Shown: one piece after another, positions 9,420-22,236 of the stretch
How positions within the stretch are numbered: the stretch's first letter is position 1
Layout: every line of letters begins with the position of its first letter
Origin: Artocarpus heterophyllus
Lineage: Eukaryota > Streptophyta > Magnoliopsida > Rosales > Moraceae
NCBI GenBank assembly: GCA_025403435.1
Contig: JAJQZP010000423.1
Span: 62,001-126,000, forward strand
Length of the DNA: 64,000 nt
Reading direction: 5' to 3'
Notes under the pieces: generated by a model
Databases searched by the model: none
What the model was told of the DNA's origin: nothing
Seen by the model: the letters and a program-made list of their open reading frames with translations, nothing else
Program-made: the position numbers and the translations under genes

Positions 9420-11453
9420 GGTCAATTTTTTTCTTGATACTTAGAAAGCGTGAGTTTGATACGAGTATTTGAGTATAGTATTTGAAAGAAGATTTAAATT
9501 TTTATGAGAGAAAATACTATAGCAAAATCATTCGAACCGAAATTAAAAAACTCAAACAAACATGTTTAAAATATTAAAAAAATATCATCTAGTTTTTTAA
9601 TAATTTATTTTGGTATCCTAAATTATTTCATCTTTTAGATTATGTAATGTCCGATTTGCCCTTTTAGTTGTTCTATTTTATTTTAAACTTAATGGTAGGA
9701 TTTGACCTCATCGTCTTCGCTGGCGGAGCTATGCATGGCCGAGTGAAAGCAGTCGTCCCACTGAGTTTTTCAAAATAAAAATATGACCATTTAAAAATTT
9801 TTACTTTTCAGTTTTGCTTCTACTAAGATTTAATATTTTCATGATGGCCCGCTGTATTTTACTTATTTTTTAATTTATCTTTTATATGAGCTATTGTAGT
9901 ATGTTTTATTTTTTGTATGTATACGTAGGAGATTATTATGGTTTTTTTTAATCATCTTTACAACTTGTATTTGAGAAATACACTTTATAGTTGGAATTGA
10001 ATCATATTTATACCTTCACGTGTCAAATTCATGTTATATACTTACCTCTTTTTGGTCAAAAGTTGATGTTAAACTATAAGAATACCTAAATATCCTCGTA
10101 TTTTACAATTTTTTCTTCAATCTTTTTATTTTATTAAGGACATTTATATCTTTTTTATGGTAAAAATTTACTAGCAATGAACGAAAATGTAAGAATTAAG
10201 CATAATTTGCAATCTAATGGTAGCAAAATATAAAAAGAAACTCCAAAAAGATAAGGTATGATTTTTTATAACCTTAAAGTGCAAATATAAAAATGCAAAA
10301 AAAGAAAGAAAAAACCATTCTATGGTGGGGTATTTTTGTCGATATGATCAAAATTACATTAAAATAAAAATATATATATGCAAAAAATATTTTTTTATTA
10401 AGCTATGACGTGGCAAGACAAAGCCCTATCAGTAGTTTTTTTTCTTTCTTTTCCATAACGTAAAGTTCCCTTTTGGTGCATGGTATTTCTTAAAAGAATA
10501 TTGTACTATAACATTTTTTGTATTTTTTATGCCATTTATTTAATTTTTTTTTAAAAAAGTATACTGCTATGCCCCCATTGAGGATTGAAGCCTGGCTCCC
10601 CTATTGTTCACCTTTAAATAGAAGCAAGTATAATTTTACTGTTAGGTTATGTCTGCAGCTACTTAGCTACTTAATCATCTTATTTTAAACACATTAAAAC
10701 TAAACAAATGTTAAAACCAAAAATAAAAAAATAATTTGTTGAAAATTTATCTGCTTCCACCTCCTGCCTCCTCTGAAGATCAAAAAAATATATCATATAC
10801 ATAAAATTTAAGGGAAATACTACGGTGGGGTAGTAATTTCCCCTTCTAATTAAAATCCTTAGATCAAAATCTAACGATAAGAAAACAAAAAGGAGTAGTG
10901 AATCATGATAAGATCTACCGCGCATAATATTTTTTTTTTTGTAAAAAACCTAGGTCTACCATGACTCTTCATCTTCATTCTCCTCCTTCTGCTTCTTCTC
11001 CTCCTCTTCTGACGCCGAATTCACGAATGAACTAGTCTCCATGGTGTGGAAATTGCTTTTCAAAATTAGTCAGCTTCCCTTTATTAGTCATCGCCTCCTT
11101 CAATCTCTTCCTAATTGACTCCTCGTCCTTCACCAAAATCCTAACTTCTAAATCCTCGCTCGACATCCTCGTCGTTGGGCTATAAGGCCATGTGTCATAG
11201 CGGAATTAGGCGTAGCCAGTGGAGATTCTTTTGAGGGTGACGTCGGATAATCGCTGGAAGTTTCTTGAAGGGGTAGAGAAAGAGAGTGTTGAAGATCGGA
11301 TGTTTCATCTTCGATGTGTTCGTGGAATCACCAAAGATGTCGTCGACAAGAGTGGAGTGCCATGGCTTGAACAATTTATAAACATTTTTTTATTGGATAA
11401 TTCAGCTGATGATTTTCATCACGATTTAAGGTGAAAGAACTTTTGACCCATAA
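9420..11453. other. Intergenic with a possible degraded coding fragment
   Basis: Mostly AT-rich DNA. Between about 10940 and 11434 base composition rises and frames such as VEILLRVTSDNRWKFLEG, then VVDKSGVPWLEQFINIF (11219-11434), look protein-like but are interrupted and lack an ATG. This may be a decayed gene fragment of unknown family. Nothing else was recognised. Confidence 0.3.
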
Positions 11454-12681
11454 GGGGGCGTTTGGTATGCAGTAATCCTGAGATGGGAATGAGAATCTGT
11501 AAGATTCCCATGTTTGGTATACAGTAATCTAAGTTTTGGATTCCTAGGAAACTAATTCCCGTGGGATTCAAATTACCACATTTTGGGGTAATATAAAGCC
11601 CACCCACAAGGTGATATTCATATTCCTGGGAATCTCAAAACTATAGAAATCTCATCTTTGTTTCTATGATGATGATGATAATAATTATATTATTATTAAA
11701 TTATTATAATAATATTATTATTATAAATTAATATTTCTATGCAATATAAATATAAAAATTATATTCATATAAAATAATAATTTGATAATAATGATAATAA
11801 TAACATTAACAATAATAATAAACATATATAATATATTACATATACAATATCTAAATATAATATATATATAAATACTATAATAATAAAATAAAATAATGTT
11901 GTACTATTATTATAAATTAATATTAATATATGATATACATATAAATATTATATCAATATAAAATTATAATTTAATAATAAGAATAATAATAACAATAATA
12001 ATAAAAACATAATAATATAACATCAATATGAATAGTATAATATTAATATTAATATGCATAGCAATATCAATATTAAACTATATAAATACTATTATAGTAA
12101 TTATAAATATAAAATATAGCTAAATATGTTTAATATTTTCTCTAACAATATGTTTATTTAATGTTAATATTAATATAAATATTAATATATTATTAAGAAT
12201 TGTATTTTTATTATTATTTATATTCATATAAATATATTTTATATTATATACAACATTTTAATATTAATATATTGTTAAATAATAATTCTATGATTATTAT
12301 AAATTAATATTTTTATATAAGATAAAGAAAGTATTTCATTAATATAAAATAATAATTATTTAATAATAATGATAATAATAACATTAATATTCATAGTAAT
12401 ATTAATGTTAAATTATATATAATACTATTTTATTATTTATATTTATATTATTATTATTTAATATTAGTTCTAATATATTATATTGATACATTTAATGGTA
12501 ATACAATAAATTATTTTGTCTATTATACAAGATTCCTATGTATAACCAAACACAGTAATATATTATTCCTAGAAATCTAATAGAAGATTCCTATGTGCAA
12601 CCAAACGTAATAATCTTAGTTCCTGGGAATCATATTCCTGGGAATATGATTCCTATTGATTACTGCAAACCAAACGCCTAG
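11454..12681. mobile_element. Harbinger/Tourist-like MITE, 1.2 kb
   Basis: The termini are inverted repeats: the left end carries GGCGTTTGGTATGCAGTAATC-type sequence at 11457-11477 and the right end its complement at 12658-12678 (one mismatch, plus a few unmatched terminal bases). TAA flanks both sides (11451-11453 and 12682-12684), the target preference of PIF/Harbinger elements. Subterminal motifs such as GATTCCTATGT and ACCAAACG are repeated inside both ends. The centre (about 11660-12500) is extremely AT-rich with ATT/TAAT runs and no coding capacity, so it is non-autonomous. Confidence 0.75.
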
Positions 12682-13089
12682 TAAATAATTTAAGAGATCA
12701 ATTTATAAAAATTTTAGTGTGTCAAAAAATACTTTAACGCATAGTAAGTCTTTAATAAACTAAAATCAAAATTCACAGAGTATTATTTTTGGTAATTAAA
12801 CAATGCTATCGTAGCTAAAAATTTTATATTGTCGAAGACTATGTCATTACCGAGATAAAATGTAAAAAAAGTCAAGTTTAGGTTTTATTCACTCTACAAA
12901 TAATTTTAAAATTAAAAACAATTAAGAATTAATATCAGTATCAGTTTATTTAGAGATTAAATTTAGACCATAAATAAACAACGATAGAGGACTCGACAGA
13001 AACTAAAAATCCTCCCCTCAGCTAGCTAGTCACAGTCTGGCCAATATAGTAAATATTTGATTAAAGGAATCTTTTCACGATAGTGAAAG

Positions 13090-14053
13090 TAGAGCCGGCA
13101 ATTTTGGACACGGCACGATAACACGATACGAGAACGACACGAGATAAATGAGTTTAGAACGCACGTATATTAATTGGGCCATAAATAGGTTGGCACGAAT
13201 TACACGAAAATAAATATGCTGGATTCGTGCTAGCACGTTTAACACGTTTGATTAAACGTGCAGTAAACGTGTCAACACGACACGTTTATAGCCCGTTATA
13301 GCACATTTAAACTTACACTTGCAGTGTGCAAAGTTTATATCTTACCGCCAGTTCACCACCCTGCTATATGAATATCTGTTATTAAATGTGGGCTTCTAAT
13401 ATATTTATTGTAGTTTTAACTTATTAAAATAAAAAAATTTCATCTTGCACTTGAGGTATGCAAAGTTTCACTTTCTCCACAAGTTCACCACCCTGCTGCA
13501 TGACTGTTTATTGTCAAATGAGGGCTTCTAATATATTTATTGTAGTTTTATGGCTTTGAAATTTCCACCTCCCTAAAGCCCCACATCGAAAGAAAATGAG
13601 AGCCTCTCTCTCATTCTTGTCTATATAAACCGATTTCCTTGTTTCCATAAGCGTGAAAAATCTATTGAGAGCTTCAATATACCTTGGGTTCAAGGTGGGC
13701 TATTTAAAATTAATGCAGTTTAAACATTCAATGATAAATGAATATTGTTACGTTTTGGACACTAAATTTAGTTTAGTTTATAGGGAAAATTATAAATAAA
13801 AAAATAGTAAAATATATAGTAAAAGAGCTTATTTTTTAAAATATTGTTAGTCAAAAATTTTAAAACATTTTATATAAAAAAATTTTATAATAGGTGTATT
13901 TTAATCGTGTCGCGTTGTGTTATAGATGAGTCGTGTTTGTGTTTGTATTTTAAGCACGTTTATTAAACGTGTCGTGTTCGTATTTAGTCTAATTGTGTCG
14001 TGTTATAAATATGTTGACACGAACATGACACATAACACCAATGGCCAGCCCTA
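13090..14053. mobile_element. hAT-like non-autonomous element
   Basis: The left terminus TAGAGCCGGCAATTTTGG and the right terminus, whose complement reads TAGGGCTGGCCATTGG, are imperfect inverted repeats. The flanks AGTGAAAG (13082-13089) and AATGAAAG (14054-14061) form an 8-bp target duplication with one mismatch, the hAT signature. Subterminal zones are rich in ACACG/CGTGT motifs on both sides, typical of transposase-binding repeats. There is no transposase. A segment of about 132 bp is tandemly duplicated inside (near 13305-13440 and 13440-13550). Confidence 0.8.
13578..13629 (+). promoter_or_regulatory. snRNA-type promoter signature (USE plus TATA) inside the hAT element
   Basis: GCCCCACATCG (13578-13588) matches the plant snRNA upstream sequence element consensus RTCCCACATCG except one base. 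TATATAAA begins at 13622, leaving 33 nt between them, the spacing of Pol II-type plant snRNA genes. The predicted start would be near 13650, but the following sequence is not a recognised snRNA. Confidence 0.4.
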
Positions 14054-14061
14054 AATGAAAG

Positions 14062-15666
14062 GATAATAAGGACGATGACTTGACCATGAAAATGACTTCG
14101 ATAAAGTGGGAAGTAAATGGTTATCTGATATATCATGATGAGCTTTTGCCCCTCCTATTTCTTCCTCCATGTGGTGCCACACTTAAGGGTTAATTAACCA
14201 AAATTTTGCCCCAGATAAGCTTGTGTAGTGGCTTAACAAACCAATGTTATGAAGCTAAGTATGATATCATGTTGCCTATAAAGAGGACGACCCATTTCAA
14301 GAGTTCATTTTGCTCTCTTTCTTCCACTTCTCTTGGTGTAAAAACCGGTTCTTTCTCTCTCTCCCTCTCTCAAATTTTTCACTTCCTGCACTCACTAAAA
14401 TCACTAGTCAAAATTAAGAAAGACAAAGGTGGTTTAGGAGAAGTCACTCAAAGAAGGGCATATGATGCAATCCTTTCTCTTTTATTTTAAGATTGGTTTA
14501 GAGTTATGATTCTTGGTGATGTTGGCATATAAATAAGGTTCTATTTATATATTTGTTAAGGTTTTGTAATTTGAATTTGTTATTGGTTTAGTTTATGCAA
14601 GATTTATTATAACACAAGTTTAGGTTATGGTTGTGGTTAAGGCAAAAAAATTTCCTTCACACTTTAAGCATAAAAGGGACTCTTTACAAGTCGATTTTGA
14701 AATTTTCATAAACATAAATCTCGATGTTCTAAACAAATTAATATGACCAAGATTTTTTGTGGTTTTGACTCTAAAACGGTGTTTTAAACCTTTTTTAAAG
14801 ACTATTTCAACAATTTGTAACTGTTTTTTTTTTTTTTTACAAAAATAGGCCTCTTTAAAGTTGAATCACAATTTTCACAAAAGAAACAAGTTTTAGATCT
14901 CAACAAAGTGAAGAACATTTATAGAGAAATTTTTTATGATTTTGCATCTAAAATAGTGTTACGAGCAGATTTAAAAATTTGTGTAGATTTTTGTTCTAAA
15001 ATAATGCAATTTTCTATTTTGTATATCGACTAGTTAAAGAACTTTGGATCAAGGTGTGGTTAGGGACCTTGTAAACCCTAACTTCTTCATGATCACGTGC
15101 AACTAATACGAACACTCGGGCCTATAAGGATAATGTCATGATCATAAAGGTCCTTCTGTTAACTATTAAATTGTTAAAGCAGACTAATGAAATGTTCCTA
15201 AACTGTCTTCTATCTCTAAACACAGTCTTATTTTTATAAGTTATATTAAATTTAGTTCCTAAATTTAAAAATTACTAAAGTTAGTTCATCCATTACATAA
15301 ACTGAAATATGAAAAGTTTAACCATATATAATTCTTAAACTAAAAATAATGTACCATAGTTTGTTCTTTACGTGAATAAAAAAATAGAAAAAGTCAAACT
15401 TTTGCTTGGCTCATCTGTAAGACTCTAACTTGGACCACAAACCTGACGCACCCCAGTTTAACCGAACCACCACCTTAATTTCGATCCCAATTTCAAAAAA
15501 AAAAAAATTGTTCGGGGAAAGATTTGTACTAATAATTGGAAAAACTAAAATTTTTTGTCAATTTTAAATAAAAATTGAGTACAATGAGAGGGAAAAAGAT
15601 AGGATGAAGGGCATTTTTTTCGCCACCAATAGAGAAAGGGATATGGTCCACAGGATTTCAATCAAA
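14062..15666. other. Intergenic, no gene seen
   Basis: The open frame at 14206-14490 lies in CT-rich, leader-like DNA and matches no family I know. The rest is AT-rich with poly-T and poly-A runs. Confidence 0.4.
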
Positions 15667-15671
15667 CGGAT

Positions 15672-17704
15672 TGTTGGAAAAAGAGTGTACAACGGAATTT
15701 TAAAAATTTATATCAGAGTAATTTCCAAAACACAAGTTTAACATGCTATATGTATAAATTAACTAGATCTTACTAACCTTTGTGTGCCGAAGAACCTCCG
15801 CAATCAGTGAAGAGAAATAACGTTCCAGAAGAGCCTCAACCAACTGGTCTTCTTTGCTATTCTCTATCCACGACTGGAGTGACTGTGGGCTCACACGTAC
15901 AGCTCTTCCACTAGTGACTCTCCTTCCAACCAATCGAGAGAACCCAAAGCAAGTATTCGTGATTTGTGAACAAAAGCTCTTAGGGAGTTTTCAGATTCTC
16001 ACTTATCAAAGTATCACTCTTAATCTCTCAATTGATCTGAGTAAGTTGTGAGAATCACTCCCTATTTATATAGGTTGTTCCTAGGGTCAGTCCTTATCAG
16101 ATTAAGTCTTAAAACTCAGATCAGAATCAAATTCAGATCAATATCTAATAAGATTTGCATGAAAATACGTGATCTTATCCTTCGCTGATCGGCAAGCCAA
16201 ACAACCTGATCGACAGGCCGAACAGGTCCCATCGGTAGGCCGAACACGTCCATCGGTAGGTCGAACTACTGAATAAAAAAAATCTCGCGAATCTTTTATT
16301 TTTCACCCGAGATTCTATATGATAAAGTCTCAGTTTTAATTCAAATAACCCAATAAAGAAGTTATCTGATCAAAACAACTTTATCTAGATAATCTCCAAG
16401 AAAATAAATCAATTCCCAATAATTCTACAAGTTTATCTTGATCTAATTTATCCAAAATTAAATCAACCGATAAACAGACAAGAATTATCCGATCCTTATA
16501 ATTCAACAAGTTTATCTTGAATTAATTTTATCACAAAAATTAATTCAACCGATAAACAGACACGAATTATTTGATTCTTTCAAATTTTAACCAATCTGAT
16601 AAATTCAACATAAGTCACCAATTATTGGAATAGCAGGCCGTGTCGTTACAGGATGTTGTGAGCTAGCAAAGGGGACTAAATGGACCTATATAGTTCAAGC
16701 TCCTGATAATTATGAAACCCAATATCCCAGATATACATTTCATAATTATCAACTCCAACGCTACTCCACTAAAAGCTTGAAGCTGTACTCTCGAGCTACA
16801 TAGAATTACGAAGCCTGTATAGCTAAGTCTCTATGACATATCATAGTGTATCGTATCCCCATATGATAATCTATAATCGGCTTAAGGACAAGTTCTGTCT
16901 TACCTTCCTGATTATTTTTATCTTATGTTTCATTATCTCACCATCAAAAAACTTACCATCCAAAGACAGTATACCATTCGGTTACACCTATGTATCTAAA
17001 TGGTTGAGCGCTCCAGTTTTTCAATTACAGGATAACGCATATAAGAGGATATCATTACTCCTAAAGAGGAGCTATGGATTCTATATCTATGAATAACGAG
17101 TCTACACCATCAAGAGTCATGCATCCATGTACCGGCATGCATACCACTATTAAGATGTGGGTGTCACCCTTTGGTACATCAAAAGATACAAGTCAAGACA
17201 ACGGGTCCACTATTCATCTCAAGATTAAGATACAACACAAATGATTGTCTAAAGTGAATCGATTTGCTGAGACAGAATTATTAATCTAAATCAATTCACT
17301 TTATGTCTTGATCCAACACATCGTCACCTATGACAATGTGCCAATGTTTCTATTCACGTAGTTTACCTTTGATGGCCAAGACAAACCATCTCCCAAAAAT
17401 GATATAGATAACATAACAATCTTTGCATAAATAAAGTGCCTAAATTTATTCCCTCGATTGCGGATCGTATGATTTAGACCATCACCTTAAGAATCGTGTC
17501 TTCCACATAATCCGTCCATCATATGCCTAATTCTTAAGGTTTAGACTGACAGTCTGAGACTATTGTTTGCTTAACATACATTCAACAAATATGAACATAA
17601 AGAGGACAAGATTTGGTATATGAATAATAAATAAATTCTTTATTGATAAAAATGTCTCCAAAAACATATTATATTTTTACTCCTTAGGGCATACATGTCT
17701 AACA
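15672..17704 (-). mobile_element. Solo LTR, 2.0 kb, with target duplication CGGAT
   Basis: The ends are TGTTGG...CTAACA on the plus strand, and CGGAT is duplicated exactly at 15667-15671 and 17705-17709. No internal retroviral region is present, so it is a solo LTR left by recombination. Minus orientation is shown by a TATA box (TATATAAATA on the minus strand, 16063-16072), giving a U3 of about 1.6 kb and an R-U5 of about 0.4 kb. Its first 0.67 kb is repeated in inverted orientation at 50805-51490. Confidence 0.9.
16063..16072 (-). promoter_or_regulatory. TATA box of the solo LTR
   Basis: TATATAAATA on the minus strand, followed about 30 nt later by leader-like sequence; a typical LTR promoter position. 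Confidence 0.6.
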
Positions 17705-17709
17705 CGGAT

Positions 17710-18679
17710 GTTATGAAGTGAGCCTATAAGTTAATATGTAGTGTTTTTTGTGGATAATAACTAACTACTCAAGAAACCAAAAAAAATTAAAAAATAGAGG
17801 TAAAAAATCCCTTCTTCTCTGACTCTAGAGCTCTCTCCGACAAAACATCAATGCCTTCACCGCTCTTTCGACAAGAAATAAAAAAGATTAAAATAAAAAA
17901 AAAACAGAGGAAAATGTCCTTTCTTCTTTGACTGCAGGAGCTCTCTCTGACCAACACACCGACAGATTTGCCCCTCTTTCAATAGCAGCCTTCCTTGATG
18001 ACGAGACTTGGATTCGTGATGGGAATGCTGAATCAGATCTCACCCCTCTTTGTCGTCATCGAGCTCTGACTGAGGAGGAAAATGAAATCAGAGCTCCAAC
18101 CTATCAACATTGTAGAAGTTGGATGAGCTCGTCATTGTCGAGCTCTAGTGGAGCTGATCGGCTTTATCCCCACTGACTATATATCTTCACCAGTCTCTTC
18201 CTGTCGTTGGTGCTCGCCTTTCTTCTTCGTGACGACATCTCTAGTGGTTGGGTGAAACCGGGCTTGCCGATGGTTTGGTGTACGGGGGTTGCTCATTTCT
18301 TTTCTTTTCAATTTTTTGACTTATTATATTTCAATTTTTTAAATAATGGTTTTTTTATTATTTATTTTAGGACTACAATTAGGTGTGGAAGAGACTATAT
18401 AGACCCTTGGTGTGATTGAATACCAACCTTTAGATTGTTCTCCATCGATGGAGAATAAATTTGTTCTCCACCATAGAGCTTTCCACAATAAAAAGAGGAA
18501 AAAAATATAACCTAACTTGTTTTTCCAAAAAATATCCTTTTTATTAAGGGATATAGAGGCAAATGACATTTTTAAAGACATTTTTAAAATAAATGACCAT
18601 ACTTTTTTAAATTCAAAAATGTCCCTCCTTATCAACTATAAAGTAAAAATGACAAAAATAACCTTCATTAATTATTAAT
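17710..18679. other. Intergenic, old repeat debris
   Basis: A short direct duplication is visible: CTTCTTCTCTGACT...GAGCTCTCTC at 17812 and CTTCTTTGACT...GAGCTCTCTC at 17924. The open frame 17928-18176 has no ATG-supported or family-supported reading. No gene. Confidence 0.4.
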
Positions 18680-18741
18680 CAACTACAGTACATTAGTGAT
18701 AAACTCAAGTATATCAGTGAAAACTCAAGTACATTAATGAT
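18680..18741. repeat. Minisatellite, left part (interrupted by solo LTR)
   Basis: Units of about 20-25 bp around TACATTAGTGATAAACTCAAG. The same units resume at 23274-23405 on the far side of the 4.5-kb solo LTR, so the LTR inserted into this array. Confidence 0.7.
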
Positions 18742-19045
18742 TGTAATGACCCTACCTACGTGCTGTTACTTAACTACATAATTATACTTTTAAACTTAAA
18801 CTTATTGTAATATACTAAATTTATAGAACAAATTTTTCTTTAATTTAAAATTAATTACTGAAATTAATTTCCTTAAAACAATTCCTTAATTAAAATAAAT
18901 CTTTTAAAACATTTCTAAAACTAACTTAATATAATTAACTTACTTAAACTTTTAATATAATTATATTACAACTTATTAATCTTAAATAACTTAGACTGAG
19001 ACTATAAAATTACGATTCACATTTGTAAATCATATTTGCATATTA

Positions 19046-19074
<29 letters not shown>
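19046..19074. repeat. (ACAT)n microsatellite
   Basis: Seven near-perfect ACAT units inside the solo LTR. Confidence 0.9.
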
Positions 19075-19076
<2 letters not shown>

Positions 19077-20935
19077 TCATTTTAAAACTATTGCGGAAGA
19101 TACTTTTGTAAGCAATATCCATACCTATCTCTACTATCTGTCCGCTGGTTGCCATTACCCATTATAAGTTGTTGACATGTTACTTACTTATAGCATAACT
19201 ACAATTGAAGGAGTTTTCCCTCAGCAAGTAGGAAACACATTCTCACAAAACAAGTTTGAAACATTCACAAAAACATGCATTAACTGATTATGCTTTATTA
19301 TGAACAAGTTCTATGTATATTTCTAACTTGTCTCACTTAATGGGCCCCTATGTGTATTTACCAGTTGCACAAGATCGTCAAGAACTTAGGGTTCGTGAGG
19401 TCTCCAATAACCCTAGATCATAAACTAAATTAAATTTGTATACCTTTCTCTAAATCGAGAGGTCATGAATCCTCCTGTAAGTTAGGAGGTTGGTACGACA
19501 CTTTTAACGTATCTTATCTTATTATATTTGTCTTATTGTGTGTATATAATATAACATATTACTTCATATAATCGCATATTATAGATCATAACTATTCTTA
19601 ACAGAAGTTGAATATACAATATATTTTTATATAGCATATATTACATACAATACATTATATAATAATAAGCATGGCATGTCCTAACATATCATAACTTGGC
19701 ATAATACTTAACATGCATTTTTATGATTTTCATAAAAAACATGTAAGCACTTCAAATTGGAAAATGTTTTTCATGTTGTAGGCAAGATTCCTTCTTACTT
19801 AGTTTCTAAAGATAGAATCTATTAAACTCACCATGTACTTATTCACTACTCTTAGAGTATGAGGAAAAACACCTAGTAAGAGTGTGAGCTAACTTGTGCA
19901 ATGCTAATTAGTTTAGCATATTGAATAAAAATGAATTAAATCTTTTCTTAAAGCTCCCTTTATTAACAGGTTGGCTATTTAGGTAGTCAAAAGGATTAAT
20001 TAAATTTAAATCCTCTTAACTCATAATTCTTATCTAACTTATTTTCCTTAATTGCCTTTAATTAAATTGTACTACCATTAATAATCAATTAATTAATTTG
20101 GTAATTAATTAATCATCTTCCTCTTGTAACTTTGACTTAGTAACCTCTTGTATTACTTACATGGGCTCTTTATTATACTAAAGATCTATTTGAATATGAA
20201 TTGTATTACTTGGCCTATAAGTCCATGTCTAGTTACTATTTAATTCATTAGGCCCAATGTAGCCCTCTAGAAAAGTGTTCCTTGATATCTGAGCACTAAT
20301 TATAGAAAGATTGGAATCTGACAATTAGCACCTAAATATGTGGGGCATTGTATCTGTAATTGTCATCATAGTGGTTAACAACTTATATTTCCTATGATCT
20401 ATCATTTCTTTGAAAACCATTAAAAACTTTATATGCAAAGTTTATTTGAAAAATATCTCTTAAATTGAAGTCTAAATTTTGATTAGTCTATGAATTGAAG
20501 GCTCAACTCACTTTACAAGTGCTACAATTCTTTTATTGCTTATAAATAGTAATTTTGCCACTAAATAGGTGTTTTCTATTAAAATTAGTTTTGAAAAAGC
20601 ATCTTTTTGTTAATTTTAAAAGCCACCATAAACTATTGGTCAAAGACAGCTTTAATAAAAGTTTCCTTTATAGAAGCTTCTTGTTCTATCTAGGATTAAA
20701 ACATTTGTATTTTCCAAAAATTCCTTTGTCTTTAACATTACCGTTTGCAGTGATTTTGTAACTTTACCAGTTGACCATTCTATAAATCTATTTAAAAGTC
20801 CTTTTTAACGGCAGAATTTCTATAAAGTTTCTTTACAAAAATTCATCATGTCATCGAGACTTAAAACTTTTGTATTTTACAAAACTTGTGATTCAGACAT
20901 TTTGAGAGTCATTTTACCTAAATATGTAAACCGTA

Positions 20936-21720
20936 CTATTGGTATTGTAACCAATATTACAATATCTCGCAAACACCTAGCGTAAACAGTTTTAGAATCA
21001 ATCCCAAACTACATTGCAATTGCTAAAATGACATGTCGCACACTAAGCTAAACATTTTAATTTTTAGAATTCAAAACCTAGAAAAGATAATATTTGTACT
21101 ATAAGTGATGCAACTAATGTTGTAATATCGAGTGCAACATCTAAAGAAAAAGTTCCATAAATCATTACCGATTGTATTATAGTTTACACATAAACCTTGG
21201 AGATACAATAAACTGATGGATTTAACTTTCTAGATCAAAAACTGGGCGATTTTAAGCTCTGTTTGATAGGTGTTGTACAATTGTGTTGCAACACCTCTTT
21301 GTGCCATTTAGCAAGAACAGTCCCATAACGATCCTAGATTGCCCTGTGATCTTTGTGATAGTCTGGGAAGGCCATAAAATGAACATTCCAACTTCTGGAA
21401 TTAAAACTAAATAGTTTTGAAACCTGTACTATGGGTGTTGTAAGAACATGTTACCAAACCTCTTGCAACACATATAAGAAATAGATTCTTAATGACTACA
21501 AACTGCACTACTGTGGTTGTGATAGCCTTAGGAGAATAAAATAATTATTTAAAGCTTTTAGAATCTAAAAACGGAGCAGTTTTGGAATCTATACTAGTAA
21601 TGTTGTACAGGGGTATTGCAACACCTTCTTACGACACTAAGTGAGGCAGCTAAATAAAACACATGAAATACCATTTTTGGGTCGAGATTCTAGTTTTCAA
21701 CATCTTACATAAAGCTGTTC
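20936..21720. repeat. Degenerate tandem repeat of about 162 bp, five units
   Basis: Units open with ACTATNGGTGTTGTAN and contain a TTGCAACACCT-like box about 20 nt later, then end with AGTTTTGGAATC-like sequence. Unit starts fall near 20936, 21098, 21265, 21431 and 21592, a steady 160-167 bp period. The array is wholly inside the U3/R part of the giant LTR. Confidence 0.6.
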
Positions 21721-22228
21721 ATGGTACTGTGATTCAAAAATTTCTAGGTTTTAAGATTCATTAAAATCGACCTTTAAAGTATCTATTTTACTACCAAAAA
21801 GAGTGAAAAACCCTTCCAAAACATAAAACAATACTTAGCTCTAAACCCTTTCATATGCATTCATGCAAAATACTAAGCTACATAAATGAAAACTCACAAA
21901 AGCTATAACATAAGTGTAAATAGAAATTATTGCATACTAACAACACTTAAAATAATACCATAAACCCTTTGCTAAACTTAAAAAAAAAAATAGATATTTA
22001 CCTTTGAAGATCTAGTCTTGAAGGGTACCTCCAAAGTCTCCTCTTTAACTTCAAATTTTGGCTAGTAATTCTAGTGGATGGGAGATAAATTTGAGGGAAA
22101 TCAAAGAAAGAAAACTGGTTCTTTCTTTAGAGGAATGGAAAAGAAAAGAGAGAATGAACTAATGTTGTAGCAAAAGAGAAAAAAAAAGCCAAGAGAAAAA
22201 AAAAAAGAGCCCTTGGTATAGAGGCACT

Positions 22229-22236
22229 TATTTATA
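22229..22236 (-). promoter_or_regulatory. TATA box of the giant solo LTR
   Basis: TATAAATA on the minus strand, ahead of a leader-like, A-rich segment at about 22200 and below. Confidence 0.5.

Noticed and set aside
13650..13720. A U2-like snRNA after the USE/TATA pair (ATACCTT at 13679)
   Set aside because: Only the first seven bases resemble U2, the distance from the TATA box is too long, and no Sm site or further similarity follows.
14206..14490. 94-residue frame in CT-rich DNA
   Set aside because: No recognisable domain, low complexity in the middle, and no supporting promoter or splice signals.
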